The notes below the pieces were generated by a model, which saw only the letters and a program-made list of their open reading frames with translations, was not told where the DNA came from and did not search any database. A stretch of DNA of 64,000 nucleotides from Beverwykella pulmonaria (taxonomy: Eukaryota > Ascomycota > Dothideomycetes > Pleosporales > Melanommataceae), in the NCBI GenBank assembly GCA_001599595.1, contig BCHH01000004.1, forward strand, positions 1,611,824 through 1,675,823. The letters run 5' to 3'. Position 1 is the stretch's first letter. Every line of letters starts with the position of its first letter. Made by a program: the position numbers and the translations under genes. Below, piece after piece: positions 11,745-21,998 of this stretch.

Positions 11745-12400
11745 GTCACGTGATGGAACAATTGTTTGAATCATTACACTACCCCCCCTCTTAGTAGGCA
11801 AATAGTCCTGTATTTGCAAGGTCTAAATTGTCCTTGTTTGTTATTATAAAAGCGTCTAAACAATGGGTGAATTAAACAAAGGAACTAGTAGTGAATAATT
11901 ATGGCACAAAGCTGTTGTCTAGCTGATGCTTTGTGTAAGGCCGGGTTTGCCTGTACATGTTGTAAGGCTGGTACCGGGCCTGTACGGAGGCAGTATGGCT
12001 GTGATGTCATGTGATGTAGCTGTGACGATATTATACATCGCCAGCCCCGGAAGGCCCTCGGGCAGGCCACGGACCAGCCACGGGCCAGTCACGGGTTCTC
12101 CAGATGATCACGTGACCACGCAGGAGTATATAGTCTTCTCGACGATCCTGAGTCATCCTCAAGGATTCGTCTCCATACAATCGTACACCTACATTCAAGC
12201 TTCCTACTTACGAAAGCCCTCACAGTAGCCTATTAGTGTTCCCCCGCTGCCAATGTGGCTTGGCAGCGATTCGTCTCTCTTACAATACACTCTGATCTAC
12301 CTCCAACATTACTCTCAACCCTATTTAGTGCGAGACAACCCACCTGCCTTACACTTTGTTGTTTAGTAAAAGGATTATAACAACTACTATACAATTGCTT
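11745..12400. mobile_element. possible retroelement/LTR remnant
   Basis: Non-coding. A pyrimidine-rich tract (ACACTACCCCCCCTCTTAG) is followed by AT-rich DNA, a TATA-like AGTATATAG near 12127 and a 9-bp hairpin (CGCTGCCAA / TTGGCAGCG, 12245-12268). The look is that of an LTR edge, but no second LTR or coding part is present, so the call is weak. Confidence 0.25.
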
Positions 12401-13103
12401 TCACCTAGTTTTCCTCTCTAAATAGGGTACTTGTTGATAGGTAAATGTGGGGCTTATGTTTCTCAAGGTGAAAGAGAATTACATTGTTGTTGTTAGGGGC
12501 AACTACTATTTTTCTCCAGTATATCAACAATCCTGCCTTCCTTTTTTCTTTTCTTGCTCGACCTATCACACATTTCTCTTGCGTACGTATTGTTTTGTCC
12601 GTTTTCTATTGTTGTTAGTTTAGTATTGTTCACCTGATCGCGCCCGGCGCTCACTGTTACGTGGAGTACGTTTATGTATAGGGGTTACCACCGCGAGACA
12701 GCTAGAGTGCGAAGAGCTATCTGGTTGAATCGTAACGAGGTGTAGTGTAATGCAATACTTTGTATAACGTTGAGAGGGTTTGTCCCGCGGAGAGAGTATA
12801 GAGGGGCGAGGTAGTGATTTGTGGATTGTGTTGTTGGGGAAGGAGTTTGCTGTGGGGGGTTTGATTAGACAGATATGTATACGAGTGCTGTGTACGCAGA
12901 TGTTGACATACGTGAATTTGAAAATCCGAGATTTTCATTCAGAATCGTATGTATAGTATAGTACAAGTAATTTCCGATTTCACGTGGCAAGTAAAAAACT
13001 TCTGATAGATAGCACATCCTACACATGACGATGTATGAAAACTTACCCATTTGCGTAAAACCAAGTCATCCTTCGCGTGGAAACAGGTACAAGGGTGACC
13101 CAT
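12401..13103. other. intergenic
   Basis: No gene recognised between the LTR-like stretch and the 3' end of the kinase-WD40 gene. Confidence 0.5.
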
Positions 13104-15760
13104 CTACGCATCCAAACCCACCTGGTGCAGCTCAATTCCATGCTCGTTTTCGGTCGCCAAAGCCAACCACCTGCCATTGGGCGAAAATGCCACCCCAGTA
13201 ATAACAAAACCCAGAGAACTATGGATGGTATACACCTCCTTGCCCGTCTCGACGTCCCACAGATTGACTCCAGGATTGCCGGTCGTGGCGGCCAGCAGCT
13301 TGCTATCAGGGGAAAAGGCCATGCACCTGTTGCGGTCAGGCCTGTAGGGCTTCTGGTGGCTAAGCTGCGTCCACGTCGCGGAGCGGATATCGAACAATTT
13401 GAAGATCTTGTCGGTCGCACACGCGACAACGTTGCAGTCGGGCGAGAGCAGGACTGAGACGGCGTCGCGGAAGGAGCCGAAGTAGCTCACTAACCGCAGG
13501 TTCTGAGCGTACTTGACGTCCCAGATGCGCAGTACGCTTGGTTCGCCGATGGCCATCTTCGTCCCCACCACTTGCGAAGTCGGTTGCGATGTTTCAACGG
13601 GTCGCATCCGCTTTCCTGTCTCCACGTTCCACACTAGAACTGTGTCTTTGAGGCGGGACTGCAGCTGCGTGCTGTCGAGCTTAAAGTCTACGATGGGCTG
13701 GGGATGCGTCATCCTCGCGCGTGCATGTAATGGTTGGCCGGTCTCGACATTCCATAGGCACAAAGTCCTGTCTTCGACCGAGGCCGATGTCAACTTCGTG
13801 CTATCGGATGAGAAGGCCACTTGTTGCATAATGCTGAGGGGCTGCTTGTAGATGTTCTTCAACTCTCCCGTCTCGACGTCCCAGAGCCGCACGGTCGAAT
13901 CTAGGGCGGTTGAAGCGAGGTGTAGTGAGTCGGGGGAGAAGGCGAAATGGATAATGTTTCTTGTGTGGCCTTGAAGCGTGTGCACCAACTCCCACTCACG
14001 GCTGTTCCTGTTTGGTGACCTGGCGGGTCTCTGTGTGGCTTTGGCTTGCGTCAGTTGCGCAATTGTTTTCCCGTGAACGGGCGGCGGGGAAGGGTTCGGG
14101 GATGCTTTGCCCTTGTAGGGTAATTCTTGATTGACCTGTTGTTGTTCATCCTGTCGCATCTGTGGGGGAGGAGGGGGGTTCACGAAGACAGGAACAGGCT
14201 GCGGGGGAGGAATCGCAAGGGGTTTCCGTTGCGCTGTNATTCCATCCTGTCGCATCTGTGGNGAAGNNNGGGGGTTCACGAAGACAGGAACAGGCTGCGG
14301 GGGAGGAATCGCAAGGGGTTTCCGTTGCGCTGTAATTCCATCCTGTCGCACTTGCGCCATACTGCCGTCCGCCCAGGGGGATCCCGACATCTCCCGTCTA
14401 CGGAACGGCTCTGGCTCGACGTTGCGGGGCTCCTGGGGCATCGCACCCAGCGTCCGAGCCTCGACCGAATGCACGGTGGACAGCGAGCGGCTGTTGTCGG
14501 AGCTTGAGAGCGTCGACCACCGCGCCGAAGCCATGTCCTCTCGGGGTTTGATAAACGACGTGAGACCCCTCGAGACCTTTGACGAGAAGCGATCTCGCCA
14601 GGACGACTTTTCCTTCGTCGCCGACATGTCGGGCCTGTGCGGCACAATCGCATCAAAGGTGGGCGTAGGAGGTGCGGAAAACTGGCTCTGTGCCACCGAC
14701 GCTACCCAGGGGTGTTGGATGCACTGGGTGGTGGTGATGCGGGAGTGGGGGGTGGGCGCCATGAGGCTGCTGACGATTTGGCACCCGTCGTCGGCGACGG
14801 AGCCCAGCAGGCGGTGATACGGGAATGTACGCTGGCCGAAGCAGTAGCGCATCAGGTCCATGGGGCTCTGGAAGGCGGTTTCGCCCGTGAGCATCTGGAA
14901 GATCATCTCGCCTAATGCCCACATATCGGTTGCCTTGAAGTCAGCGATGACCCTGGGCTTTTGGTCTTCTAGAATTCCTAACAGTTCAGGTGCCATGAAT
15001 GCCGGAGTTCCTTTGACGGTAGTTGCGGGTCCGTTGTTTTCGTCTGCCCTCTTGCTGATGCCGAAGTCTGCCAGCACGATCCACCATTTCTGATCTGGGG
15101 GCATAGATTTGATGAGGATGTTCTGGCAGTAATGTTAGTGTGGAGTTCGGCTGAGATACGTGTGCGTACTGACTCCGGGCTTAAGATCCCTGTGCGCGAA
15201 ATCGTTTTGATGCATTTGATCGAGGCCTTCGGCCATTTGGTATGCCAACTGCTGTACTTCTTCAGCGGGTATCCGACGGTGCACCCGGAGAAAGCGCTGG
15301 AGGTCGCCATTTTGGCAGTACTCCATAGTGATAAAGACGGAATCGGAATCCTGGAACCAACCATACGATTTGACAAACCATCGTCGGTACTGTTCTTGTC
15401 GTCAGTAACATGAATGCCTCGAAACTCTAGTATACATAGCTCACTCACTCGGTCATGTGAGAATTTGGCAATTGCTTCTAGCTCTCGATTGTAGTCCAGA
15501 GGCTGAGCCATGCCCACTGGCTTCTCGATAATCTTGACTGCTCGCAAGCCATTGTCCTCCGTATCCCTTCCGATGCACCTCTGCAAATTAACCTGACCGA
15601 ATCCTCCGCGCCCCAAAGAGCGATCCCACTCCCACTGCTCTTTTCGCCAGAACCGCCCTCCGGTTCTAACATCGATCTCCAGAAACGAGTGAACGGTCAC
15701 AGCGCCGCGAAATTCGGTCTGCAATTCTGAGTCCCGAACCAAGTCGGGGACTCTAGACAT
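13104..15760 (-). CDS. protein kinase with C-terminal WD40 propeller
   Basis: Complement of join(13104-15122, 15174-15389, 15449-15760), 848 aa. Introns are 51 and 59 bp with phase 0. The start is the ATG at 15760. All core Ser/Thr kinase motifs are present: LGRGGFGQV (49-57), AVK with K76, a likely alpha-C Glu at 93 or 95, HRDLKPGN (D172), DFG (195-197) and GTPAFMAPE (E222). A Ser/Pro-rich linker follows and contains a 32-residue duplication. From about residue 550 seven propeller blades are readable, with strand-d signatures RLWDVETGE, CLWNVETGQ, LVWNVETGK, RIWDVKYAQ, KLFDIRSAT, NLWDVETGK and IELHQV. The kinase should be active, and the propeller is probably a binding or sensor module. It diverges from the HeLo-like/pseudokinase gene. 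Substrate unknown. Confidence 0.88.
14151..14350. repeat. 96-bp in-frame tandem repeat within the kinase-WD40 linker, with ambiguous bases
   Basis: Units start at 14151 and 14247 with a partial third at 14343, so the period is 96 bp (32 codons). The encoded unit is MRQDG-TAQRKPLAIPPP-QPVPVFVNP. Five undetermined bases (14238, 14262, 14267-14269) fall in it, suggesting reads from different copies were merged, so true copy number is uncertain. Confidence 0.9.
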
Positions 15761-16043
15761 TGTGAACTTGGGCGCTGCGGAGCACACGTCGATTCAAGCG
15801 CTCCGGCATGTGACCTTGCACGATAAACATGACCAACTGTGGGTGGGGAAGAAAATACAGTGGTGGTGGGCGAGTGTTGAAAGCGTCGGGCTGTGTTTTG
15901 TGATGGCGATGGCGGAGCACGGCTGACAGTGCATGGGTTAGCCGAATGCCTCGTGCGGTTTCCCGTCTCGACGCTTGTGTACAAGTTGGTAGTTATAATT
16001 AGTCCGGCTGAGTACGTCTAGGTGCATTTTGGCCCCATATTGG

Positions 16044-16170
16044 TACAAGCTCCCCCCATGAACGGGTTTGTAGCGCGTGTCAGTGCGTTTCCATACAAAT
16101 CGATCTTTTCATACAAAATTTGTCCGTGCAGTGGCTCACGCTACAAACCCGTTCAGGAGGGCCCTTTGTA
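16044..16170. mobile_element. 127-bp MITE in the divergent promoter
   Basis: Begins TACAAGCTCCCCCCATGAACGGG and ends with the near-reverse complement CCCGTTCAGGAGGGCCCTTTGTA. The inner arms 16059-16075 and 16139-16155 (17 bp, TGAACGGGTTTGTAGCG) pair perfectly. The ends match the 310-bp MITE at 37166-37475, so both belong to one TA-targeting family. It lies between the start codons of the kinase-WD40 and HeLo-pseudokinase genes. Confidence 0.75.
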
Positions 16171-16256
16171 GGTATAGATGCAATGCTGAGTCAAGGCATG
16201 AAGCCTCCGACACCGAATTTTGACCTCGACTGACCTCGCGAAATTCCAGCTTCACC

Positions 16257-18086
16257 ATGCCTGGTGTGGAACTGGCCTTGGGTATCGTTGGAGCCGTAGC
16301 CGCGCTCGACGTTGCAATCAAGTAAGTCGTAGCTTTCCCAGGACAGAAGAAAACCCAAGCCATAATCGATTGATTCCTTCTCGAATAGCACGACTAGGGT
16401 AGAGAAGGGATATCCGACGGTATCCTCTTTTGTGTTTTGTCCGGTTATGATAAGGAAATTTTTGGGGCAAAGACTAAACACACATGTAGAGCGTGCAAAA
16501 GAGTAGCTGAAAAGTACTCGGCGTACGCACATGCCGAAGCGGAAATCAGCGAGCGCAGCATCCGGCTGCTGAGCAACTGTCTGCAAATGGGGCGCCAGAT
16601 GCAGATCTACGAGCAGATGAAGAATGAGTTCAGCGACCAGAGCCAGCACGTGCAGACGCGGAGCTTCAAGACGTTGGCCATGAAGCTAGACTTTGCCAAC
16701 GAGGAGCTGCAGAGTTTCCTGCAGGACGGCGGCAACGATTGCGAGGAAGATGGCTCGGATCGGGGTGTGGCGACGGTGGTGCCTGCGAAGAGGAAACCGT
16801 TTCCCAGGCGTAGGAGGGCCAACTATGTGATGAGGAAGACTAGTTTGGACAAGGCTATCGATGAAGTAGAAACCTGGCAGCGCCTCTCGTTTGACCCGCT
16901 GTGGTTCGAGACGATGAAGGTGCAGACGCAGCAATTCGACAAGATCCTCAAGCACAACAGCGGCGGCAGCAGCAGCAGCAGCAGCCCAGGAGACAAGATG
17001 ATGACCGCCACCGTCTTGGTGCGGAACCCGCTCAAAAACCTAAGCACCAGCAACGTCTTCCTCCCGGCGCAAAAGCTTGAATCCGCAAAGACGACGCCGA
17101 TCCCATACAGCTCCGCCAAGCTGGTGCGAGTTGACCACAAATGGCGGCTCCTGGACGTGGCACCGGACCTAGCAAAGGACACAGTCCGCGAGCTCGCTGT
17201 GCGCCTCAAAAGCGCCAACCCGGCGACCTTTGGCCTACTCACCTGCCTCGGTGCCGTGCACCACGCTCCGCACGACCGCTTCAGCATCATCTTCCGCATC
17301 CCGGACAACATGTCCGCCCCGAAGACGCTCCGCCAGAAGCTCATGGCCGCAAGTGCGACAGGCAGCCCGCACTCGCTGTCGGACCGCTTCCGGCTGGCGA
17401 CGCAGCTGGCGCGCGCCGTGTTCCACATGCATACCTTCGACATGGTGCACAAGAGTATCCGGCCCGAAAACATCCTCTTGTTTCAGGATGCAGACTCGTC
17501 GCTGGGTTCCGCGTTCCTGCTCGGGTTCGAGCGCGTGCGGCGGGACGCCGACGACTCGCGGCGGAGCGGCGGCGTTGATTGGGTCCAGAACCTGTACCGG
17601 CATCCAGAGCGGCAGGGCGCCGAGATCCAAGAGCGCTACATCATGCAGCACGACATATACAGCCTAGGAGTCTGTCTGTTAGAGTTGGGCCTGTGGAACT
17701 CGTTCGTCGAGTACACTGCGAACCAAGGGCTCCCGACGGCGTCCAAGGAGGGTGAGGGGTACGGGATTGGACCTCAAAATGCAGCGGCTCCCGAGACAGT
17801 CAAGTCTCGCCTTTTGGATTTGGCGACGGATGAGCTTCCTACGAAGATGGGGTCAAAGTATGCTGGCGTCGTTGAGGCTTGTCTGACGTGCCTTGACATT
17901 GGGAATGAGGAATTTGGAGACACTGAAGAGCTGCAGGAGGAGGGTGGCAGCGTCGGCGTTAGATATGTTGAGAAGGTTCGTATATGCTCATTTCCGACAA
18001 AGAATTTCGGATATTTCATATTTCACGGGAGTTACTGACATCCATCCGTGCAGGTTCTCATGCAACTGAGCGAGATCTCGGTCTGA
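16257..18086 (+). CDS. HeLo-like N-terminal domain fused to a pseudokinase
   Basis: Join(16257-16321, 16490-17975, 18054-18086), 527 aa. Intron 1 is 168 bp (GTAAGT donor, CTAAAC branch site, TAG acceptor) and links the hydrophobic start GVELALGIVGAVAALDVAIK to ACKRVAEKYSAYAHAEAEI. Intron 2 precedes an 11-codon last exon giving VLMQLSEISV. The N-terminal ~200 residues are helical, with a hydrophobic first helix laid out like HET-S HeLo domains. The C-terminal half has a kinase fold but lacks catalysis: the HRD loop reads HKSIRPEN (S344 in place of the catalytic Asp) and the DFG site reads GFE (367-369). HeLo domains in fungi are membrane-permeabilising, cell-death-inducing modules. The HeLo assignment rests on pattern only. 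It is divergent from the kinase-WD40 gene. Confidence 0.75.
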
Positions 18087-18718
18087 CATGCCGGCTCATT
18101 GAAATTTGATCATTGACAAGGCTAATATTGAAGTAACAAGTTGATTGTAAGACACTAGGAGTGGGATGCTCTAGTACTAGCTATATACTAGTAAACAAAC
18201 ATCTAATAAGCCACTTCCCGATAACACCGGTGGTTCCTTCCTTGAACATACTTATGTATATGTACAACTAACGTGCAACAAACCCCAATCACACCGTACG
18301 CACCATACATTCCATCTTCTTGCGTATAAGATACCACAATACCGTGTTTAAATTGCCAGAGACGGACAGAGTTGTGGCGTTAGGGTATGGTGTGGCGCAG
18401 AAGGTGGAGCGTTAAGAAGCTTGCCGTATTTGAACTAGGGCTGAGATGATGCTCGAAGTTGCCTGCTCTCTAAAATCTAGGCACCTACCACCCAAACACC
18501 TGACCCTTAACACCATCCACAATCACTGGATGACGACTATCCGCTAATGATCCTACAGCACCCTTTGAGAGGGCGTAGCCTATGCTTTAACCTTCCTGCT
18601 GTGCCGCATTCACGAACGGCCAGCAGCATATAAGGTAGTAGACATTGCATTGTACGACTTCACCTTATCTTCACCAATTTTCTAAGCTCGATTACCTCAC
18701 AGCTTGTGGTTTTCGGGC
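18087..18718. other. intergenic
   Basis: 3' flank of the pseudokinase gene. Nothing recognised except a TATA-like CATATAAGG at about 18626, upstream of the next doubtful ORF. Confidence 0.45.
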
Positions 18719-19476
18719 ATGCAGTCCCTCAAACGTCTTTGGAATAGCCACGATCCTGTCAAACTCAAATCCACATTGGTTCCGTCCCATGCTCAGACCG
18801 AGACTTATTTGGGGTCTATCTCTAAGGTTAGGCTTTCTAGTACCGCCCGTCCTGCCAAAACCAAACGTTGCCTACATAAGGAAGTAATTTCATGCGAACT
18901 CTCCTTGCCGGGGTGCTGTGCTTGCACCGATCAGCGACCTGAAGCGTCAATATATCTCGTCCATATTGATGGGATTCGCGACAGCTGCAGTGGACAGCGA
19001 TGGCAACACTATTGCACCTCTTGTAAAAGTACTTGAACATATGTCAGCGTACGGTGGCTATGCCAACTATCCTTTAGCACACTGGACAGCGCAAAAGATA
19101 ATGGGAAATGTTCTCAAAGGCCCACTCTAATCGCACCCAGGCCATGGAAACACAATTTTGAGATTTAGTGCAGAGACGGTTCAAGAAGTTGAGGTTATTA
19201 TCCCTAGTTAATGATCTTACAGTAGCCTCCTTGAAGGCAAGATTCGCGGTCTTTTTGTCGTGCGACCCATCCGAACTCCTCTTGAAGGTTGGCAACGTTG
19301 AGCTGTTGGATTCTCACAAACACAGTCATAGTTTCTTCTTGGGACCAACTAGCACAATCCACTGCAAACGAGTCAAAACTGTAGAAAAAGACCCCGACTT
19401 TATGAAAGACGTGCAATTTGAGAATAAATACAAAGTCTACGAGCAGTCTTCTACAAAGGAAGCCAGACATAAATAA
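18719..19476 (+). CDS. doubtful hypothetical gene or remnant
   Basis: Several adjoining plus-strand frames could be exons of one gene: 18719-19036 (start MQSLKRLWNS), 18918-19130 and 19168-19476. The last encodes NDLTVASLKARFAVFLSCDP and ends KEARHK. A TATA-like box lies ~90 bp upstream of 18719. I found no splice set that joins the frames cleanly and no recognised domain, so it may equally be decayed coding DNA. Function unknown. Confidence 0.25.
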
Positions 19477-19601
19477 AGTTTTATTGACTTCACGAATTTG
19501 ACAGCTTTAGAGTTAACTGGTGATTGCATATTGGATAGTGTATTGGCTCACAGCTCTGAACTTGAGAAGCATGTGATCGTGTTGGTGGTTCCACTCCACA
19601 G

Positions 19602-20220
19602 ATGACAAATGTTACACCGACATCTGCACTGCCTGTGACTGGTCATAGTTTGGTGGAGGAGGTATCGGATAAGACTTCCAAGACGGAAGAGCTAGGCTGG
19701 ATTACAATAAAGCCGACTATGCAAGGGAAATGGAGTGCGTGCCTGCAGACGCTCGAGGGCCATAGCGACTACTTCAGGTCAGTGGCTTTCTCTCACAACT
19801 CGGCCCTGCTGGCGTCGGCGTCGGACGACCGCACAGTCAAAATCTGGGATGCGAGCAGCGGCGCGTTCCTGCTGATGCCTAGTGTTGTCAAGGGGCTTTG
19901 AAACATATCATTTGGCACTACTGATTCGTATCTTCACACTGAAATTGGTAGTATCAGTATTAGTGCACACCTATCAGTTTCAAGTAGTACAGTAGCTGTT
20001 GCGGAGCCTCAGAATCCTAGATGTCATAGTCTAGCTTTAAGTTCTGATGGCGCATGGATAACACACAATTTGGAGAACCTAGTATGGCTACCTTCAGAGC
20101 ATCGGCCGTCATATTAAGCCGTGTCAGAGAATTTGATTGGCATCAGTGTAGGAACTGGAAGAGTCTAGATATGCGAAAGTTCAGCTTAACATATCCTACG
20201 ATGTTTGTGTAGGAATGATC
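19602..20220 (+). pseudogene. C-terminal remnant of a WD40-repeat (NWD/NLR-type) protein
   Basis: The readable frame 19602-19901 has one full WD40 repeat (LQTLEGHSDYFRSVAFSHNS, then SASDDRTVKIWDASSG). Downstream, after a frame change, the sequence still reads ISFGTTDSYLHTEIGSISIS, RCHSLALSSDGAWITH, LVWLPSEHRPS and ISVGTGRV before stops. That order is typical of the last part of fungal NACHT-WD40 proteins. At least two stops sit where Trp or Gln would be expected, which fits C-to-T/G-to-A damage. The upstream receptor parts are missing. Confidence 0.7.
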
Positions 20221-20414
20221 TACTATCCTTATTTTCTTTTTATCTCTATTTCATAGAGAGGGCTGGGGATCAAGGTGAATATATATCCTTCTGATTCGCC
20301 ACAGCGAAGTTTCAAGCATCTTCTTATCAAGTGACAAGATGGCTACTTATAAAACCACGTGTTAAAAGTTTTGCCACTTGAACGTCAGCAGAGGTGGACG
20401 AACGCATCGATGAC

Positions 20415-20793
20415 GCTAGCAGGGAGGACGACTGACCCGCTCTGGCATAGACCTTTGCCTGAGAGGCGTTGGAGTTATTATGGCGTGGATAAAGAAAGAG
20501 GTGGAAATACTGTAGGCATCAGATCGGATCTCGTGAGAGGAAGATCTGGGATCTACAAGCAGATGTGGCATTATTTTAAATTCCGCAGTGGATTTGTTCC
20601 AACTGTCCTGTTCCAGAGCCCTCCCGTCTCCCGAGATCTGATCTAGCCGTCAAATCTCTTGGCGCCCACCCGCCACAACTGGCGATAATTATCTGACGCC
20701 TATTTCCACCTCTTTCTTCCTCCGCGCCAAGTAAATTCAACGCCTCTCAGACAAGGTCTGTGCCAGTGCGGCTCGGCCGTCCTCCCTGCTAGC
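20415..20793. repeat. 379-bp imperfect foldback element
   Basis: The left arm from GCTAGCAGGGAGGACGACTG (20415) to about 20530 is an imperfect reverse complement of about 20680-20793, including GAGAGGCGTTG/CAACGCCTCTC and the AGAAAGAGGTGGAAATA block. The right arm overlaps the left 244-bp inverted repeat, so the same repeat family is present three times nearby. Confidence 0.7.
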
Positions 20794-20994
20794 GGTGGCA
20801 AGATCGCGTACCCCTGAAGTACCTGCTACAACTGTATCCTGCTTAAAAATAAGTTTCTAGAACATACCTCTACATGTCTGCAAAAGGAAGCCTTAAAGTG
20901 CTCTATGCTCGAACTCGAGATCTATACTAGTATTCTTTGTAGTTTAATTGAGAGCAGATCAGACTAGTTACGCCGCATTCGTTTTCGCAGGAAG
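20751..20994 (+). repeat. left 244-bp inverted repeat flanking the HET-NACHT-ANK locus
   Basis: Pairs with 25593-25836 in opposite orientation. By eye 5 of 244 positions differ and there are no gaps (about 98% identity). It contains GCTAGCGGTGGCAAGATCGC and ends CGTTTTCGCAGGAAG. Identity fades outside 20751, with hints of a more diverged extension (CGCCTCTCAG against CGCCACCTCA). Confidence 0.9.
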
Positions 20995-21136
20995 CCTTAA
21001 CGCAAAGCGACTATAATACTGAAGCTTATGCTCATTACGCTGTTCTGCAGTTCCACCTAGCTACCTGTACTTAGCTCTACAAGGGGAAGCGAATTATGTT
21101 AACTCTCGGTTAACCAACAGCTGCGCATAAAGGTCT

Positions 21137-21267
21137 TGTAAGCTGGAGGGCGGAGGAAGAGGTGTCAAGATGTGTATTGTATGTGATGTATGTACAGCTG
21201 ATATATATATGACGGACTGATTAGTCAGTGGCATATCCACGTGACATTATGGTGTCCTCGGCTTACA
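21137..21267. mobile_element. 131-bp MITE, TGTAAGC family, copy 1
   Basis: Starts TGTAAGC, ends GCTTACA, and is flanked on both sides by GGTCT (21132-21136 and 21268-21272), a clean 5-bp target duplication. A second 131-bp copy lies at 34903-35033; the two are about 80-85% identical by eye. No coding capacity. Confidence 0.75.
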
Positions 21268-21487
21268 GGTCTGCGAGCAATCCGTGTGATACTAGCCGCG
21301 AAGGATGGTCTTCCGCTAGCATCTTCGCATCCACTGCTACCACATGCTCCAGCAGCTCCACCGCCTTCTTCACCTGTCCGTCTGCTTGGTATGCCATTGC
21401 GAGCACGTGCTGCGACGCCAGTCGGTCTGGGTGCTCTTCCGCCAGCACCTTCTCTTGCACTACCACCACATGCTCCAGCAGCTCCAC
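21263..21487 (-). pseudogene. tetratricopeptide-repeat fragment
   Basis: Encodes about one and a half kinesin-light-chain-type TPR units: LLEHVV, EHPDRLASQHVLAMAYQADG, AVELLEHVVAVDAKMLAEDH. This is the repeat type at the C-terminus of fungal NB-ARC/TPR receptors. No start, upstream domains or further repeats remain. Confidence 0.65.
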
Positions 21488-21490
21488 CAG

Positions 21491-21751
21491 AACAAATCGT
21501 TTGGGTCCGGGCTATCTAGCTACTATCGGGACCAATGTCTTGTATTTCCTGTGAATTGGACTACGGCGCACCTTGTATTGACGGCTGGGTTGAGCGCGCA
21601 TCTTTGGGGGATGGGACGACCTTCTCGAGAACCAGGCCGGGTGGTGGCAATTACGAGGCGTTGCTTGACGCTGGTGAGTCTTTTGGAGGGTGATCCGTCG
21701 ATGGTTTGCACGGGGTTCTCGGAGATATTGGAGCATTTGTGTGAGCAGTAG
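21491..21751 (+). pseudogene. possible C-terminal fragment of a fungal regulatory protein
   Basis: The open frame reads LVFPVNWTTAHLVLTAGLSA, then RVVAITRRCLTLVSLLEGDP, then SEILEHLCEQ and stop. The helical pattern resembles the tail of a fungal Zn2Cys6-type transcription factor, but no DNA-binding domain is present and the match is impressionistic. Confidence 0.25.
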
Positions 21752-21998
21752 GAATGTGATTACTACCCTTTCGGTAAGCACACAATCGGGACTTCGATGA
21801 GCCCGTGACACTGACTCGGTCTATTGGCTCGTCGAATCTAAGCGAAGTGGCTGCCACGTGATGGTGGGGAACTCTAGCCTGAACCCAGCTAACCCCTCAC
21901 ATACTGCCTCATTATGTCCTGCACCTAGCGACCCCAGCTCTCGGACTATGTACCTGCGCCTTTAATGCATCCTCAGAGTCATCCAAATCCTGCTCTAC

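Noticed and set aside
14131..14817. 228-codon plus-strand frame across the kinase gene
   Set aside because: Antisense to the intact kinase-WD40 gene; a by-product of its repeat and GC-rich codons.
16437..16489. Extending the pseudokinase reading frame upstream from 16490 to 16437
   Set aside because: No ATG start there, and the exon at 16257 spliced to 16490 gives the expected hydrophobic N-terminus in frame.
17141..17667. Plus- and minus-strand frames inside the pseudokinase exon
   Set aside because: Shadow frames of a GC-rich exon; Arg/Pro/Ala-rich, no motifs.
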